Source: Medicago truncatula
Taxonomy: Eukaryota; Streptophyta; Magnoliopsida; Fabales; Fabaceae
DNA length: 64,000 nt
Direction of reading: 5' to 3'
NCBI RefSeq assembly: GCF_003473485.1
Contig: NC_053049.1
Coordinates: 31,021,292 to 31,085,291 of the forward strand
Shown: positions 33,775-47,018 of the stretch, one piece after another
How the letters are laid out: the number at the start of each line of letters is the position of its first letter
Numbering within the stretch: position 1 is the first letter of the stretch
Translations under genes and position numbers: made by a program
Notes under the pieces: model-generated
What the model saw: only the letters and a program-made list of their open reading frames with translations
What the model was told of the DNA's origin: nothing
Database searches by the model: none

Positions 33775-36578
33775 GTAGAAAAATATAGATTGAAACAAAA
33801 AAATGTTAAGAATTTTATATGCTTAGAATCAAACTTAATTTGATATTGAAACTGGAAGAATGAATGGTCTCAAACAATATATATATATCGAGAGAAAGAG
33901 GTGTACGTGTTGTGTGTATAAATGTATAGCTTAGGGACAAAGTACTTATTATTGTTAAGAAGGAAAAGAGAAGAAATCTAGTTGGCAGTTAGTATTACCA
34001 CAAATAGGTAATGCAATAGCTTTGGGCTCACGTTAGTGTACCTGACACGTTGTGTTCACCCACGTAGACATTAGGCTCAGCATATCCATCCATTCATTCC
34101 CAATCAATTAGTATTAACTATTAACTAGATAAATTAACACTTGTTTGGTATAACAAATTAGTTGATTAATTAGCTTCTTATTCGATTCGTTCGGTGTCAA
34201 TTTTGTTGGATTAATCCATGCAAAATTTTGGTATATATAGAGAGTTTTTGCAAATAAACGATGATATTAGACTCTTTAAATTAGTTGATTTTTTAATCAG
34301 ATATCAAATTTAAAAAAAGAAAAAAAATATTAAATTTCCTACAAACGGAGTGTGTGAAAAAGTTAAGTTTTTTCTTTTTGTTACAAGATGTAAAAGTTGA
34401 GTTTTGTTTGTTGTCAATAAATATTATCTATTTATATTTTTAGTTTTCAATTTTAATTAGTTATTTTGAACAAAGGAGACCATGTGATAATTGTTTTCCC
34501 AAACAAGTAGAGTATGCTTCTTCCGGTGCATGGATTGTGGGACAATATCCAAATATGTGGAAGATATATATAACGTGATTTGTGGTAATAATTGATATTG
34601 CGTGCAAGCACAAATTTTTACCAAAAAAAAAAAGTTATACAAATACAGGTGGCAGCAAAGAAATGTCTTAACGTGGGTCGTAGAATTCCAATTCAGTAGA
34701 TATATATTGCCACGTCGGACACCTTAATGATTGTATATGTTTCGTAGTAACTTGATCAAGTTGAAAAATTCTAATTTTGGATATCGAAGCCAAACCAATG
34801 AATTCATGAAAAAATCTCTAGCCACTCACTAGTATTAGTAAAAGAATAAGGGTGATGCTATTTTTTAATTTTTTTATTGAAAAAATTTAAGGTGAGGGAT
34901 ATGCTCCGGTCCAAGACATAGAAAAATAAGGGTGATGCTATATAGTACGATGAAATTAGGGCATATAAATATATTTATAGTTTGTTTGGTGATCAGAATA
35001 ACAAACATATTATATATGATAATTGTGTTATATTGTATCTTAATCTATATTTAATGAGACATTTAGATATGATAGTTAATCTATCTAACTGTTGTCATAG
35101 AATTTTATATTGTTGAAATATGAGTATTTATCAATAATTATCAACAAAGAAAATATATTATATGAGGTTTTGAAAAGTTTAAAAGTAATCCACTGCCGAA
35201 TTCAAAAGTGTAAACTAGGTGTTGAAGGTAAGAAGTGATGCAATATGAGGAGAAAATGAATGCATTAGAAAAATTTAATATAGAAAAATGCATGATTTGT
35301 GTGTGAAAATTTTAGGTTTAATTGCACTTTTGAACCTCTATCTTTTCAAAAGTTGCGGTTATGGATCCTTAACTAATTTAAATACAAAACAGTCACCTAT
35401 GTTTTGATTCTTTGGCAGTTTTGGACCCTCAGTCCATTGTTGACTCGGTCAACGCTGACGTGGCACCCTAAGTGAGGTGCCACGTGTCAAAATTTTTTAT
35501 TTTTTTTGCCTTGGGGGTCCAAAATTGCTAAAGAATCAAAACATAGGGGACTGTTTTGTATTTAAATTAGTTAGGGGTCCATAACCACAACTTTTAGAAA
35601 GATAGGGATCCAAAAGTGCAATTAAGCCAAAATTTTACGCAAGAGTTTGAAATGTGAAGTGTTAAGGGTGTAATTTTATTTTTTTTTTGAGAGAAAAAAA
35701 GGTATATCAACCGTAAACTTAAAGTGAAAGAAATGCGAATGCATTTGAAAAATTAAGTGCAAAAATGTAAATGTGCAAAAAAGTAAAGTGCATGAAATTT
35801 AAATGTTCATAAAAGTAAAGTGTGTGAAAGTAAACTGAATAATGGTAAATTGCAAGAAATTTAAAAGATATGTTTAATCAAAAGCAGAGAATTGACCATC
35901 ATTATAGTGTTCGATGTGGTTTCTAAAACGTATTAAGCAACGTTAATTTATAACCGTATTTTCGACCCCTTTTAAATTTTAATAGAAAAACTTAGTAACC
36001 AGTCATTGGATAACCTATAGTGCTGTCATTGAAGGAAAAAGTTGCAATGCCCGTGGTCTAATTAATCCACCATTACATAAAAAATACACCCTTTTAAGCG
36101 TAGGTTTTTCTATTTATAAACTTTTAAGCATAGCTTAATCTAGGCTTAAATGTAGTATTACCTCGATTTTGCCTCATTTACAATTTCGGTCCACTTATTT
36201 CTAAATCCACAAACTTAGTCCCTCAATTTTGAAAATGACATTTTCCCCACCTATGCATTTCGAGGGTTTGCCAAGCAAGACACATATCTGACAACAAAGT
36301 TAATGACATGGAAACAAGCAAGGCCGGCAATAGGGTCAAGCCATCCAAGGGTTTTAGGCATCAAGAAAGTGTCAGTTGTCAGTTGTCACATAAGCATCTC
36401 ACTTACCGCATCATGAAAATTCAATTCAGCATCAAAAACACGAATGAGGAGAAAAATATGGCGAAGGACGGAAATTATATATTTAGATATATGGGGAGAA
36501 AAATCACGAATGAGGCAAAATAGTAAGACTTTAATATTATTTTTTTTAAGAATACATTTAAGTGTTTTATTGTTGTGT
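33775..36578. other. Intergenic between UPF0496 and U-box genes
   Basis: No gene is supported. Contents: a Mutator-type MITE at 35315-35628, and a low-complexity block at 35720-35870 with repeated GTAAAGTG(C/T)(A/G)TGAAA phrases. The rest is AT-rich DNA. An ORF at 36308-36523 has no recognisable domain and unlikely composition. Confidence 0.5.
35315..35628. mobile_element. Mutator-type MITE with 9-bp target duplication
   Basis: Left end GGTTTAATTGCACTTTTG and right end (inverse) GGCTTAATTGCACTTTTGG continue as long arms (TATCTTT..AAAAGTTG, AATTTAAATACAAAACAGTC, TATGTTTTGATTCTTT) covering most of the 314 bp. AAAATTTTA flanks both sides (35306-35314 and 35629-35637). No coding capacity. Confidence 0.88.
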
Positions 36579-39500
36579 CTATTTTACAACTTCTGATTTC
36601 TTGCTTTGCCAGAACTGAATTAGGGAACGAAGGTTATGATTAGGGAAGAGTAATGTGTTCTTCAGCCTCAAGCTTTTGGGTGATATTTCATTCCCAGATT
36701 GCAACCACTGTTCTATTGCTTCTAGCTCATAAGAAAATCCATCTGCTGCTATGTGTGGATTTATCATTACCTTCTGCACCAAGCATAAAAAAATTATAAC
36801 CTTAAGTTAAAGGGTAACCTAAATAGCATTGTCAATATCAAAATATATAAGTATGAGAATAAAGCCTCTTTAGTACACCTATTGGTGGTTAAATTCATTC
36901 CTATTGGTGGTTAAAGGCAAATAATGCCTCTTTTGTTTATGGCTGTGAGCAGTGGCGGTCCGACCCTTTCTTTTGTTTGGGTATCGGCTGACGCTCGTTT
37001 TTTGTAATTATTTATTAAACATCTTGTATCATGAGCGTCCTCTTTAGTACACTTTGTGCTTAAGAGGCGTCTCTGTTATTGTTTATATATTCCATTTTAA
37101 TTTCTTCAAAAACAAATAAGTATGAGAATAAATAGATAGATTTGGAGACTAACTTGAAGGATTGGACATAGAAAAACATTAGGCATTTTATTGGAGTCAC
37201 AACCCTTTCTTTTGATCTCATTGAGTTCACCCATGACACTTGTTATACTCATTTCTTCATTGGACTCAAAATTTATGGACATGCATCTCATTGCTAAGCT
37301 CAATAGTTCTCTTGCTACATCCAATGGCCATTCTTCACCAATCTCATCAAAAAAATCCTCAATATCCATGGGCACCCAATTTCCTCTTCCAGTCAATAAA
37401 TATAACAACAAAACCCCTATTGCCTTCACATCTGATCCAACATTACATTCATTATTGCACTCATGAAGACCAAACAGTTTGATCTTTGCAACAAGATTGT
37501 TGTCTAGGAGGATGTTGGATGGAGAAACATGACAATGAGTTATGGGCCTGGGCTGAAATGAGCTTAGAAAGCCCAGCCCAGAACAAACTTCTATGGCTAT
37601 CCTTATGCAATCTTGCCAGCTTATGAACTTCTTTCTTGTCTTGCAAGGTAGGTTTTCTTCCAAACTGCCATTGTGCATGTATTCCAATACTAAGCATTTG
37701 GGCTCAGAGCAGAATCCAAGTATACCAACCAGATGAGGATGTCGAATACTACCAAGTGACCTCAACTATAACAGGTTAATTTTAATCTCAGAAAAGTTTA
37801 ACTATAAACAGTTTAATGTTAGAAAACATTTTTCATACTACTAATATTAATGTTCAAGCATGTGAAGGAAACTTTTCTAATGATGTATAATACAAATTAG
37901 AAAACCTTTTTTTTACCTTAGCTTGGAAATCATGTTGGGACAAGGCAAGATTAGAATGAAGCATCTTGATTGCAACATTGGAATAATGATCAATGTGTCC
38001 TTTATAAACATTACTCCAATCACCACCACATTTCAACCTAAAGTGTTCTGAAAAATTGTGACTTGCCATTATGATCTCTTCCTTTGTGTACTCTCTTAAA
38101 CTACAACCATTATCTATTATCTTATTACACATTTTTGTGGCATCTTTTCCTTTGAAAAATTTAATCCTTTTGTTAAACACATCTCTTTGTCTACTTAACT
38201 CCTCTATCTCCATTAACATATTTGTCCTTTCATTCATTACTTTCTCTAATTTGGTTTCACATTCTGAAACTTCCAATGTGGAAACATTAAGTTTATTTTT
38301 TAGGTCTAGTTGTAGATCTTGCAGTGAGCTAAGCCTTTGTTTGCTCTCTTCAACATACGTTCTAATATAATAAATTTGATCTTTTTCTACATTAAGTTCC
38401 TTCTTTAGCTCTTCCCTTTTTGTCACTTCTTCACTTTTTAGATATTCAAGTTCTTCTTCCTGCAATATCATGCTTTTTGTGATAAGAATCCAGGTCAATT
38501 AAATATATTTAGTCCTAACAAAATTCCCTATTTTTCATGTTTAGCCCCTCCCTACATAAATTTTTAGCAATTTTAATTAGTTTCAATTTTGCTTTTAAAG
38601 TGACTAAATACAGAACTTATAAACACTCAATTTTGTATATATATTTTTTTTAACTATAAACTACAATTGAATTAAATTTATAGAGACTAAATTTAAAAAT
38701 TCGTAATTTTATAGGAACTAAAATAAGCGCATAATTGATTTATGAATATTATTACCCGACGACTGCATATATAAATCGCCCATTCAGCTTTTGCATGTCT
38801 CTCCAAATTCTCCTTTTCTTCTTTTCTTTCCACTTGGATTGTATTATAAGCTTCATTCAGTTTATCAATGACAATCTCCAATTTTTCTTCAGCACTCTGA
38901 GTTTGTACCAAATTAGGGCATCAAGTATTTTGTAAGTCTAGCATGTTAATGTGACATAATCTAAGCAAGATACATTCTCACCCTCAATTTTTTTATATAT
39001 GTATGCATCCAAAAAAATCACTAAATTTATGTCATTTGGATGCACACTTACGAAAATGTGTGCGATTCAAATGCACATGTTTGACAACATGGAAAGTTTT
39101 TTATAGTAGCGAGGGCGAGACTAAAAGAAGTGTATTTTTTGATAAATATACTTTTGAAGTATACGTAGTGGTGAGAAAAGAAACTCTCAAAACGATATCT
39201 ATCGTAGTTTTGGTTACCTTATTATTGGAATTTTTAAGTTGTTGGACATATGGCTCAATTGGACTTAAGAAGGAATCATCATTGTCTTGTCCAAAACTTC
39301 CTTCATCCAAATGTAAAGACATTAACTCTTGTAAATAATTCTCAATTTCTTGCATATAAAGTTCCCACTGATTTTGGTCAAGATGAGACTCCAAACTTGT
39401 TGAGGTAGTTGGTGATCTGCTAGAACTTGTTTGGTTGGAATCAATGGTTTTATCACAAAACATTCTTTCTATCCAATATTTAAAACTTGTCTTATCTCTC

Positions 39501-40335
39501 ATTTTGGCAACCTTGACCCCACTATCATCCTCCATGGTTATCTCATCATTTTTCACTCTTGGTGAAACTTGTTTCCCTCCACAGATAATGAATAATTCAC
39601 AGAAATCAGGCTTGTGCTGATGAACATAGAATAATCCATTCATGGCATCTTTAGATTTCCTATACAAGATGAAAGTATAAGGAGAATCATTCAAGAGTTC
39701 CATGCACAAACATTTATATTAGTGAAATATTATAGATAGAAAGAATACAAGGAATGTCTCATGAATGAAAATCCGATGACCAATTTCGTTATTCCAAGAC
39801 CAAAGATCAAGTCTATAGTGATATTCTGCATTGGTTCATCAAATTTCTCAACCTCAAATGTTTCAGCTGGAATCTGCAATATGTAGGAAGAGATAAAATT
39901 AAATACATTAATTTGAGGAAATCATTTAAGCCAAGTTATTTTCATTTGAAAATATAAAATTTCCACACTTTGTCACATAAAGCTATATACTTGGAGAGTA
40001 GCTTGTTGATTATGGTTTCCTCATATTTCCTTATACGTTCTAGTGTCTCTTCACATGCACCTTTTGCAGGGAGTTTTCCAACTGCAAAAAATAAAAAATA
40101 TAAATCACAATATAAATGATGAAAACATTTTTTTTTTTTTTACCTAAACACAAATAAGAAACTTACGGAGGGTATAAACATGATCTTTGGAAGAGTTGTA
40201 TTTGACATGTAAAATGATTATAGAAATATTTGGATGAGAATTCCATTTCTTGAGAGCCCAATCCAATGTTTGAAATCCATCTAACACATCATAGCCAACT
40301 GCAACATATATTTTTTCAATTTGAGTTGTATCCAT
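36579..40335 (-). CDS. USP / pseudokinase / U-box protein (plant PUB family)
   Basis: Eight exons on the minus strand: 40335-40167, 40081-39969, 39873-39749, 39659-39218, 38896-38756, 38459-37917, 37765-37154, 36773-36579. They join in frame to 779 aa. Order: universal stress protein (USP)-like domain at about residues 7-190 (IYVAVGYDVLDGFQTLDWAL through FYVHQHKPDFCELFIICGGK), a variable linker, a long coiled coil at about 280-440, a protein-kinase fold at about 450-705, and a C-terminal U-box at about 709-779 (FLCPILQKVMINPHIAADGF, SYELEAIEQWL). The kinase keeps K495 (VAIKML) but has HCHVSPSN where HxDxKPxN is expected (588-595) and KLFGL where DFG is expected (608-610). The usual glycine loop reads KCGGDWSNVYKG. 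It is therefore probably catalytically dead. The U-box suggests E3 ubiquitin ligase activity. Closest relatives by layout are Arabidopsis PUB32-35 and PUB50-type proteins. Confidence 0.92.
36930..37110. mobile_element. LINE 3'-end fragment in intron 7 of the U-box gene
   Basis: The sequence TTGTTTGGGTATCGG, TTATTAAACATCTTG and GAGCGTCCTCTTTAGTACAC, then TGTGCTTAAGAGGCGTCT and a TATATATTCCATTTTAATT tail resembles the 3' untranslated end of legume L1-type LINEs. No protein-coding part remains. It lies inside the intron between 37154 and 36773 and does not touch the splice sites. Confidence 0.45.
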
Positions 40336-41997
40336 GTCTTCCAGGTTTGTTAGGCTAGTCTAGCTCATCTGTGACAAATTTATTAACTGGAAACTATATA
40401 TAGTTTTTTTTCTATGTTAATTGGAAAATATAGATAGATGTATATAAAAAACTTTGATCAATGATGGGCGATATTTACAAGTGTGTGTTGAATGCTATTA
40501 TGTTGTTATTGTTTTCAGATTAGGTTGAACCAAGAGAGCTCTTTGGACTGTCTTGTCTTGCTTTCTACACTTTGAAAGCTAATGTGCATGTCGTTGGTAA
40601 TATTCTTAGGATATACATATTCTTCTAGTATGATTTATTTGTTTAGTTAAAATTACTATGAAACAATTTTGTCTAGTAATTTTTAAAAATCAGTTTGATT
40701 CTTAATAATTAAGAGTTTGATTCAGAGACAAGTAAAGTCTGAGGTAAAGATTGTTCCAACAATTTACTATTTTCTGAAGAATTTTGTAATTCATCAAAAG
40801 TTTTTACTATTTTCTAAAGAATTTTGTTATTCGCCAAAAGAAAAAAGGAAACACTTTTGTATAGTATTCCCTTAAAAAAAATTGTATAGTAGTAATTTCT
40901 AGGAATCTATTTTCTTTGGAATAACCCTTTGATTTTTAGATAAATGATTCCTAATAAATCAGAGTTCAGCCGTGAGAAAAGTAAAGTATGACATAAAGAT
41001 TATTGAGCTAAATTCAAACTTGAATTCCCTAAAACATTATGCAGTAATTACTAACAATCTAGCAAATCTTTTGTTCAACTAAAATTAAAAATGATGAAAA
41101 TTAATGGTTCATGCATTTTATAGGGAGGTTCACAATTAACACTTGTCTACTTTACGGTTAGATCGAAAAAGGATTTACTAACTATTGTTAAGACATGATG
41201 ACTTAAAACATCAATCACACAAATGAAATTAGACACTAAATTTTAACCTAAAATATTAAGGCGTTAATTTATATAATCGTCTTGCTTATATGATATATAC
41301 AACAATCTACCCTTCAAATTAGAGTTCATCCAATCATGTGAGTTTTCTCCGCCTTACGCGGATTTCATCTATATATATTTGCATAGTTATTTACACTCAA
41401 CATCAACATTGTCATGACTTATGAGTATTTCACTACAATTAATCTATCATATCGACTCTAATACCATTGTTAAGTAAACACTATCTTTTCACGAAATAAA
41501 TGTCATGAACCATTAATTAGTCGATCATATTGTATCATAAAATGCAATTTTGATAGGGAGGATCATATTATATATTAATTAGTCGATCATATCGACTCTA
41601 ATACAATAAATGTCATTTTCTTTTCACGAAAGGTTACATCATATTGTATCATAGTAAACAAATCGAGTATTTTATAGAAAAGTCAACTTCCAGATGCATC
41701 AATTGTTAATCACTCCTATAAATTAGCATGAAAAGAAGAGAGCAATAGGGACACTATCTTTTTTAAAACCTATCATAATAATAAAAGTCATTGTTAGCAA
41801 GTCAACGATTATATTTCAGTCACCAGAAGGTGAAAACATTTGAATCAAATAATAATTTACCTAAGTATAATATCAACCAACCGACTTCAATTCAAATTAA
41901 GGTATCAATGTTCACACACAGTACACACCATTAGGCAATATTTTCAACTCACAATATTATATATAGATCCATTTATAATGCACAATTTGCACCATAT
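40336..41997. other. Intergenic between the U-box gene and the receptor kinase
   Basis: No gene is supported. Small local duplications are visible: TTTTTACTATTTTCTAAAGAATTTTG-like phrases at about 40765-40835, and TTAGTCGATCATAT...CGACTCTAATAC phrases at 41450-41600. The start of this stretch must hold the promoter of the minus-strand U-box gene, but no core element is clear. Confidence 0.4.
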
Positions 41998-42470
41998 TGT
42001 CACGACCCAAAATTCACAATCGTGACCGGCGCACGAATTAGAACATCCTAGTCCGGCAAGCCTATTAACGACACTTGACAAACTATAATTTAAACAATTT
42101 TCAAATCGAAATTCACTTAAAATGATATCCACTGAAATTTCAACAGAGTATCCTCTGTATTTAGAATATTTTCCAAGATATGAATCCTGTCTATAAACTT
42201 GTATTATCAGCCATAATCTCAAAGTAACATAGCCAGATGTTTGTACAACTCAACAAAACAGTTCTAGACTACCAATAGCTGCAGATACATCGACCATTCA
42301 ATTTATACACATAGGAAACCTACCAAAAGAGTGACATTGATAGATCATGCTAGAAGCTTTCTACACAATGGACTTTGAATCTGAAAAAAAAAAAAAAAAA
42401 AAATAAAAGAGTAAGTCAGAGGGACTTAGTGAGAGACAACAATCACCACCAACTAGAAGGGAAACACACA
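41998..42470. mobile_element. Gypsy-type LTR fragment upstream of the receptor kinase
   Basis: Starts TGTCACGACCCAAAATTCAC and continues CAATCGTGACCGGCGCACGA, TAGAACATCCTAGTCCGGCA and AGCCTATTAACGACAC, an LTR start typical of plant chromoviruses. Ends vaguely after a 20-base A-run and GTAAGTCAGAGGGACTTAG. It lies about 200 bp upstream of the receptor-kinase start codon, so the receptor's promoter may include LTR sequence. No coding part. Confidence 0.5.
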
Positions 42471-42684
42471 AGAGCACGATTAGTTACTTTTCTCAAATCT
42501 AATTTTAATTTACAAAGCTAATACCCGTATAAAAATATGATAAACTCACGATCAAATGTACCATGAAAATTCAGAAAACTTTGTAACTTTATCAAACCAA
42601 ATAAAAGTATATCAAAATAACGCACCGTTTCACATACACATTTCTATTTCCATTTCCTTATAATTTCCCAAAGACTCAATCTAC

Positions 42685-45600
42685 ATGAATATGATCTGTT
42701 CAACATGCTTTCATGTTTTCATTCTCTTTGCTGCTACACTAACATTACTATGTCTCCAACATAAGAATACTGCTAGTGCCTTAGGAAATGACACAGACCA
42801 ATTATCATTACTTAGATTCAAAGAAACAATAGTAGATGACCCTTTTGATATCTTGAAATCTTGGAATACTTCAACTTCATTTTGCAACTGGCATGGAGTC
42901 AAATGCAGCCTTAAGCATCAAAGGGTTACTTCTTTGAACCTACAAGGGTATGGCTTACTTGGATTGATACCTCCTGAAATTGGAAACCTTACCTTTTTAA
43001 GGTATGTTAACCTTCAAAACAACAGTTTCTATGGTGAAATACCACAAGAAATAGGTCATTTGTTTAGGCTAAAGGAGCTTTATCTGACCAATAACACATT
43101 CAAGGGTCAAATTCCAACCAACTTGTCTAGTTGCTTTAGACTTAAGAGCTTGAGTTTAACAGGAAACAAACTAGTTGGAAAGATACCAAAGGAGCTTGGT
43201 TATCTTACGAAGCTAGAATTTCTATCTATTGGTATGAACAATTTGAGTGGTGAAATCCCTGCATCTATAGGAAATCTTTCATCTCTTAGTGTTCTCATTT
43301 TTGGAATCAATAATTTGGAAGGAAATTTACCTGAAGAGATAGGCCATCTGAAAAATTTAACACATATCTCTATTGCATCAAACAAACTATATGGTATGCT
43401 TCCTTTTACATTATTTAATATGTCATCTCTCACTTTCTTCTCAGCTGGTGTCAATCAATTTAATGGCTCTTTACCTGCCAACATGTTTCTCACACTCCCT
43501 AATCTCCAACAATTTGGTATTGGTATGAATAAGATCTCAGGTCCTATACCAATTTCAATATCGAATGCGACAAATTTGTTGTTATTTAATATCCCTAGGA
43601 ATAACTTTGTTGGACAAGTTCCAATTGGAATAGGAAATCTCAAAGATATCTGGTCTATTGCTATGGAATATAATCATCTAGGGAGTAATTCATCCAAGGA
43701 CTTGGATTTCTTAACATCTTTGACAAATTGCACAAATTTACAAGTGTTGGATTTAAATCTAAACAACTTTGGTGGTTATTTACCAAACTCTGTAGCTAAC
43801 TTTTCACGTCAACTGAGTCAGTTTTATATTGGTGGAAATCAGATTACTGGAACTATTCCTCCCGGAGTTGGAAATCTCGTCAACTTGATTGGCTTTGACT
43901 TGGAGTTTAACCTTCTCTCAGGTTCCATTCCATCGTCTTTTGGAAATTTTGATAAGATACAATCATTGACATTGAATGTAAACAAACTTTCAGGAAAGAT
44001 TCCATCATCACTTGGCAACCTTAGTCAGTTATTTCAACTCGACTTATCAAATAATATGCTAGAAGGAAACATTCCTCCTAGTATTGGAAATTGCCAAATG
44101 CTACAATACTTGGACCTTTCCAATAACCACCTCAGTGGAAACATTCCTTGGCAAGTCATTGGTCTTCCCTCTTTGTCAGTTTTACTCAACTTATCTCATA
44201 ATTCATTCCATGGAAGCCTACCCTTTGAAATTGGCAACCTGAAAAGCATCAATAAGCTGGATGTTTCTAAAAATTCTCTATCTGGTGAAATTCCTTCAAC
44301 AATTGGACAATGCATAAGTTTGGAATACCTGAACTTACAAGGGAACATTTTCCAGGGAGTCATGCCTTCATCTTTGGCTTCATTGAAAGGCCTTCGATAT
44401 TTAGATTTGTCACAAAACAACTTGTCAGGTTCCATTCCACAAGGTCTAGAAAGTATTCCTGTTCTGCAGTACTTGAATATTTCTTTTAACATGTTGAATG
44501 GTGAAGTACCGACTGAAGGTGTGTTTAGAAATGAAAGTGAGATATTTGTGAAAAACAATAGTGACCTTTGTGGTGGTATCACAGGTTTAGATCTACAACC
44601 ATGTGTAGTCGAAGATAAGACACACAAAAACCAAAAGGTCTTGAAGATAATAGTAATAATAATTTGCGTTGTTTTTTTCCTTCTTTTGTTATCTTTCACT
44701 ATTGCAGTCTTCTGGAAGAAGGAAAAAACAAACCGGAGAGCTTCCAATTTTTCATCTACAATAGATCACCTTGCAAAGGTTACATACAAAACACTTTATC
44801 AAGCAACAAATGGATTCTCTTCCAGCAACTTGATAGGATCTGGTGGTTTTGGATTTGTATATAAAGGAATTCTTGAGTCAGAAGAAAGAGTTGTTGCTAT
44901 AAAGGTCTTGAACCTTCAAGTCAGGGGAGCGCACAAGAGTTTCATCGCTGAATGCAATGCACTCAAAAGTATCCGTCATAGGAATCTTGTCAAGATTTTA
45001 ACATGTTGTTCAAGTATGGATTACAATGGTAATGAATTCAAAGCTTTAGTTTTTGAGTACATGGAAAATGGAAGTTTAGATAAATGGCTGCATCCTGATT
45101 TCAATATCGGAGATGAACCAAGTTTGAACCTTCTCCAAAGATTAAATATTCTCACAGATGTTGCTTCTGCAATGCACTATCTACACTTTGAATCTGAGCA
45201 TCCAATCATTCATTGTGATTTAAAGCCAAGCAATATTCTTCTTCATAATGACATGGTTGCTCATGTGAGTGATTTTGGACAAGCAAGACTTCTTTGTGTC
45301 ATCAATGACATCTCTGATCTACATACAACTACAATTGGATTCAACGGAACAGTTGGATATGCTCCTCCAGGTATAGTTTGATATTGTTTAATTTATGTTT
45401 TTTAAATAGATGCGGTACACTAAAATGTCTTAGTCTCACATTGCTTGAGAGTCGAGTCTAAGGGTAGTTTGTAAACACTCACTCTCCTCAACTCACTGAG
45501 GCACCTTTTTAACTAAGGATGTAACTGTGAGCGCTTATACAAGATCCAAAACAGAAAATACATCAACAAAGCGGTGCAGCGAACTTGAGGTTCTAATTGT

Positions 45601-46039
45601 GTGCCATATAAGCAACATGTTTTAATTTTTTTTTGGTTAATCCTAAAGTTTTTAATTCTCAGAATACGGAGTGGGATGTCAAGTTTCAGTTCAGGGTGAT
45701 GTGTATAGCTTTGGAATCCTTTTACTCGAAATATTAACAGGAAGAAAACCGACAGATGAAATGTTTAGAAATGGCATGAATCTTCATTCTTTTGTCAAGG
45801 TTTCACTGCCAGACAAACTGCTAGACATAGTAGACTCAACTCTACTCCCAAGAGAATTCGAACAAGCAACTGTATCAACAACAGCAGAAGAAAAGAATAA
45901 CAGTGATCAGCAACAGTGCTTACTTGAACTCTTTTATATTGGACTAGCTTGTTCAGTAGAATCACCGAGAGCGAGAATAAATATGAAGACTGTCACCAGG
46001 GAGCTAGATGTAATTAAAATTGCTCTTTCTAGGAAGTAA
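42685..46039 (+). CDS. LRR receptor-like kinase, class XII (EFR/FLS2/Xa21-type), non-RD
   Basis: Two exons, 42685-45370 and 45663-46039, joined at YAPP-G|EYGVG to give 1020 aa; one late intron is typical of this class. Order: signal peptide (residues 1 to about 33), LRR N-terminal cap (DTDQLSLLRFK, then WNTSTSFCNWHGVKC), and about 20 leucine-rich repeats of the LxxLxLxxNxLxGxIP type to about residue 600. A Cys-pair cap follows, then a transmembrane helix at about 652-676 (IIVIIICVVFFLLLLSFTIA) and a kinase with GSGGFGFVYKG (about 718), VAIK (about 740), HCDLKPSN (about 844) and DFG (about 863). Cys before the catalytic Asp makes it a non-RD kinase, as in pattern-recognition receptors, so a plasma-membrane immune receptor is likely; the ligand is unknown. 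The usual DFGLA reads DFGQA. The frame is intact with all catalytic residues. Confidence 0.94.
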
Positions 46040-47018
46040 ACCTATTGAAACTTTTTTTACAAGTGTTTTCCATACCACTCTTAAGGCTTTCATTAGTTTC
46101 TCTTCTTTATAGATGTGTGTGTGTGTATACTATATATAGTCAAACTAAATGGAAAATGTCTAATTTTTTCTGAATGAAGCTTGATGTAGTAAAATATGTG
46201 TTTCATGGTGTGAAAATAGTTCAAGTCCAGTGTGACTAAACAATGAAATGTTTCAATAGTTCAAAGATTGAACAACAGAAAGAACACATTTTTGAGAAAT
46301 TAGAGATGTAAGATATAGTGACAGAGGTACCAAGCTAACAAAAGAAAAAATAATAATGTAGTTTAGCTTACAAACACATTTCATAGCAAAAGCTTCTTTA
46401 TTCATATATATTTGCTATCAAAAATATTCTTGATGCTTCTTTATACATATATATCTGTCGCGATAACACAAAGACAGTTACAACTTCAAAAGACACACAT
46501 GTCGATCAAATGCCAACCTTGAATAACAAATCAGTGTCAACGACTGTTATTTACCTAGGACATGTGACAAAAATGCATGTTAGTGGTGGTGCAATGACTC
46601 ATTTTTTTCTCCTTTTTCCTCTGATATATTTAAACAATTAAATATCCTCAAATAAAATAAGTGTGTGACTGGGAGGTTCAGCCTATACACTATCACTATA
46701 CATTTGTTGCAAGGTTTATCTCCGTTGTCATTGATTTATTGATATTTTAAATATCAAACAGATAGAAACTACAAAAAATGAATTATCAAGTGATCAAAAG
46801 AATCATGTATAAGTGAGTAATCAGTGCTATACTATTTCCTATTTGGTATACTGTTATTCAATCCATTTATATGCTTTTATTCTTCATAAGCTTCTATATC
46901 TTCTATGCTCCCTTTTTTTAACCGAATATCAGCAGGAAAAAGCATCACTATGGTAGCTAATATCCCAACTACGTTCGCATCCTAGTTGAATAGAAGAACT
47001 CAATAGATAACCTTGTAA
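46040..47018. other. Convergent intergenic region: 3' ends of receptor kinase and transporter
   Basis: Holds the 3' UTRs of the plus-strand receptor kinase and the minus-strand transporter gene. A short TG repeat (TGTGTGTGTGTAT) lies at 46113-46126. No ORF or RNA gene is supported. Confidence 0.5.

Noticed and set aside
36308..36523. 71-aa plus-strand ORF between genes
   Set aside because: No recognisable domain, no conserved start context, and low-complexity lysine/asparagine content typical of chance ORFs.
43200..44747. Minus-strand ORFs of 62-183 aa inside the receptor kinase
   Set aside because: Antisense to leucine-rich repeats, whose codon pattern leaves the opposite strand open; no independent support.
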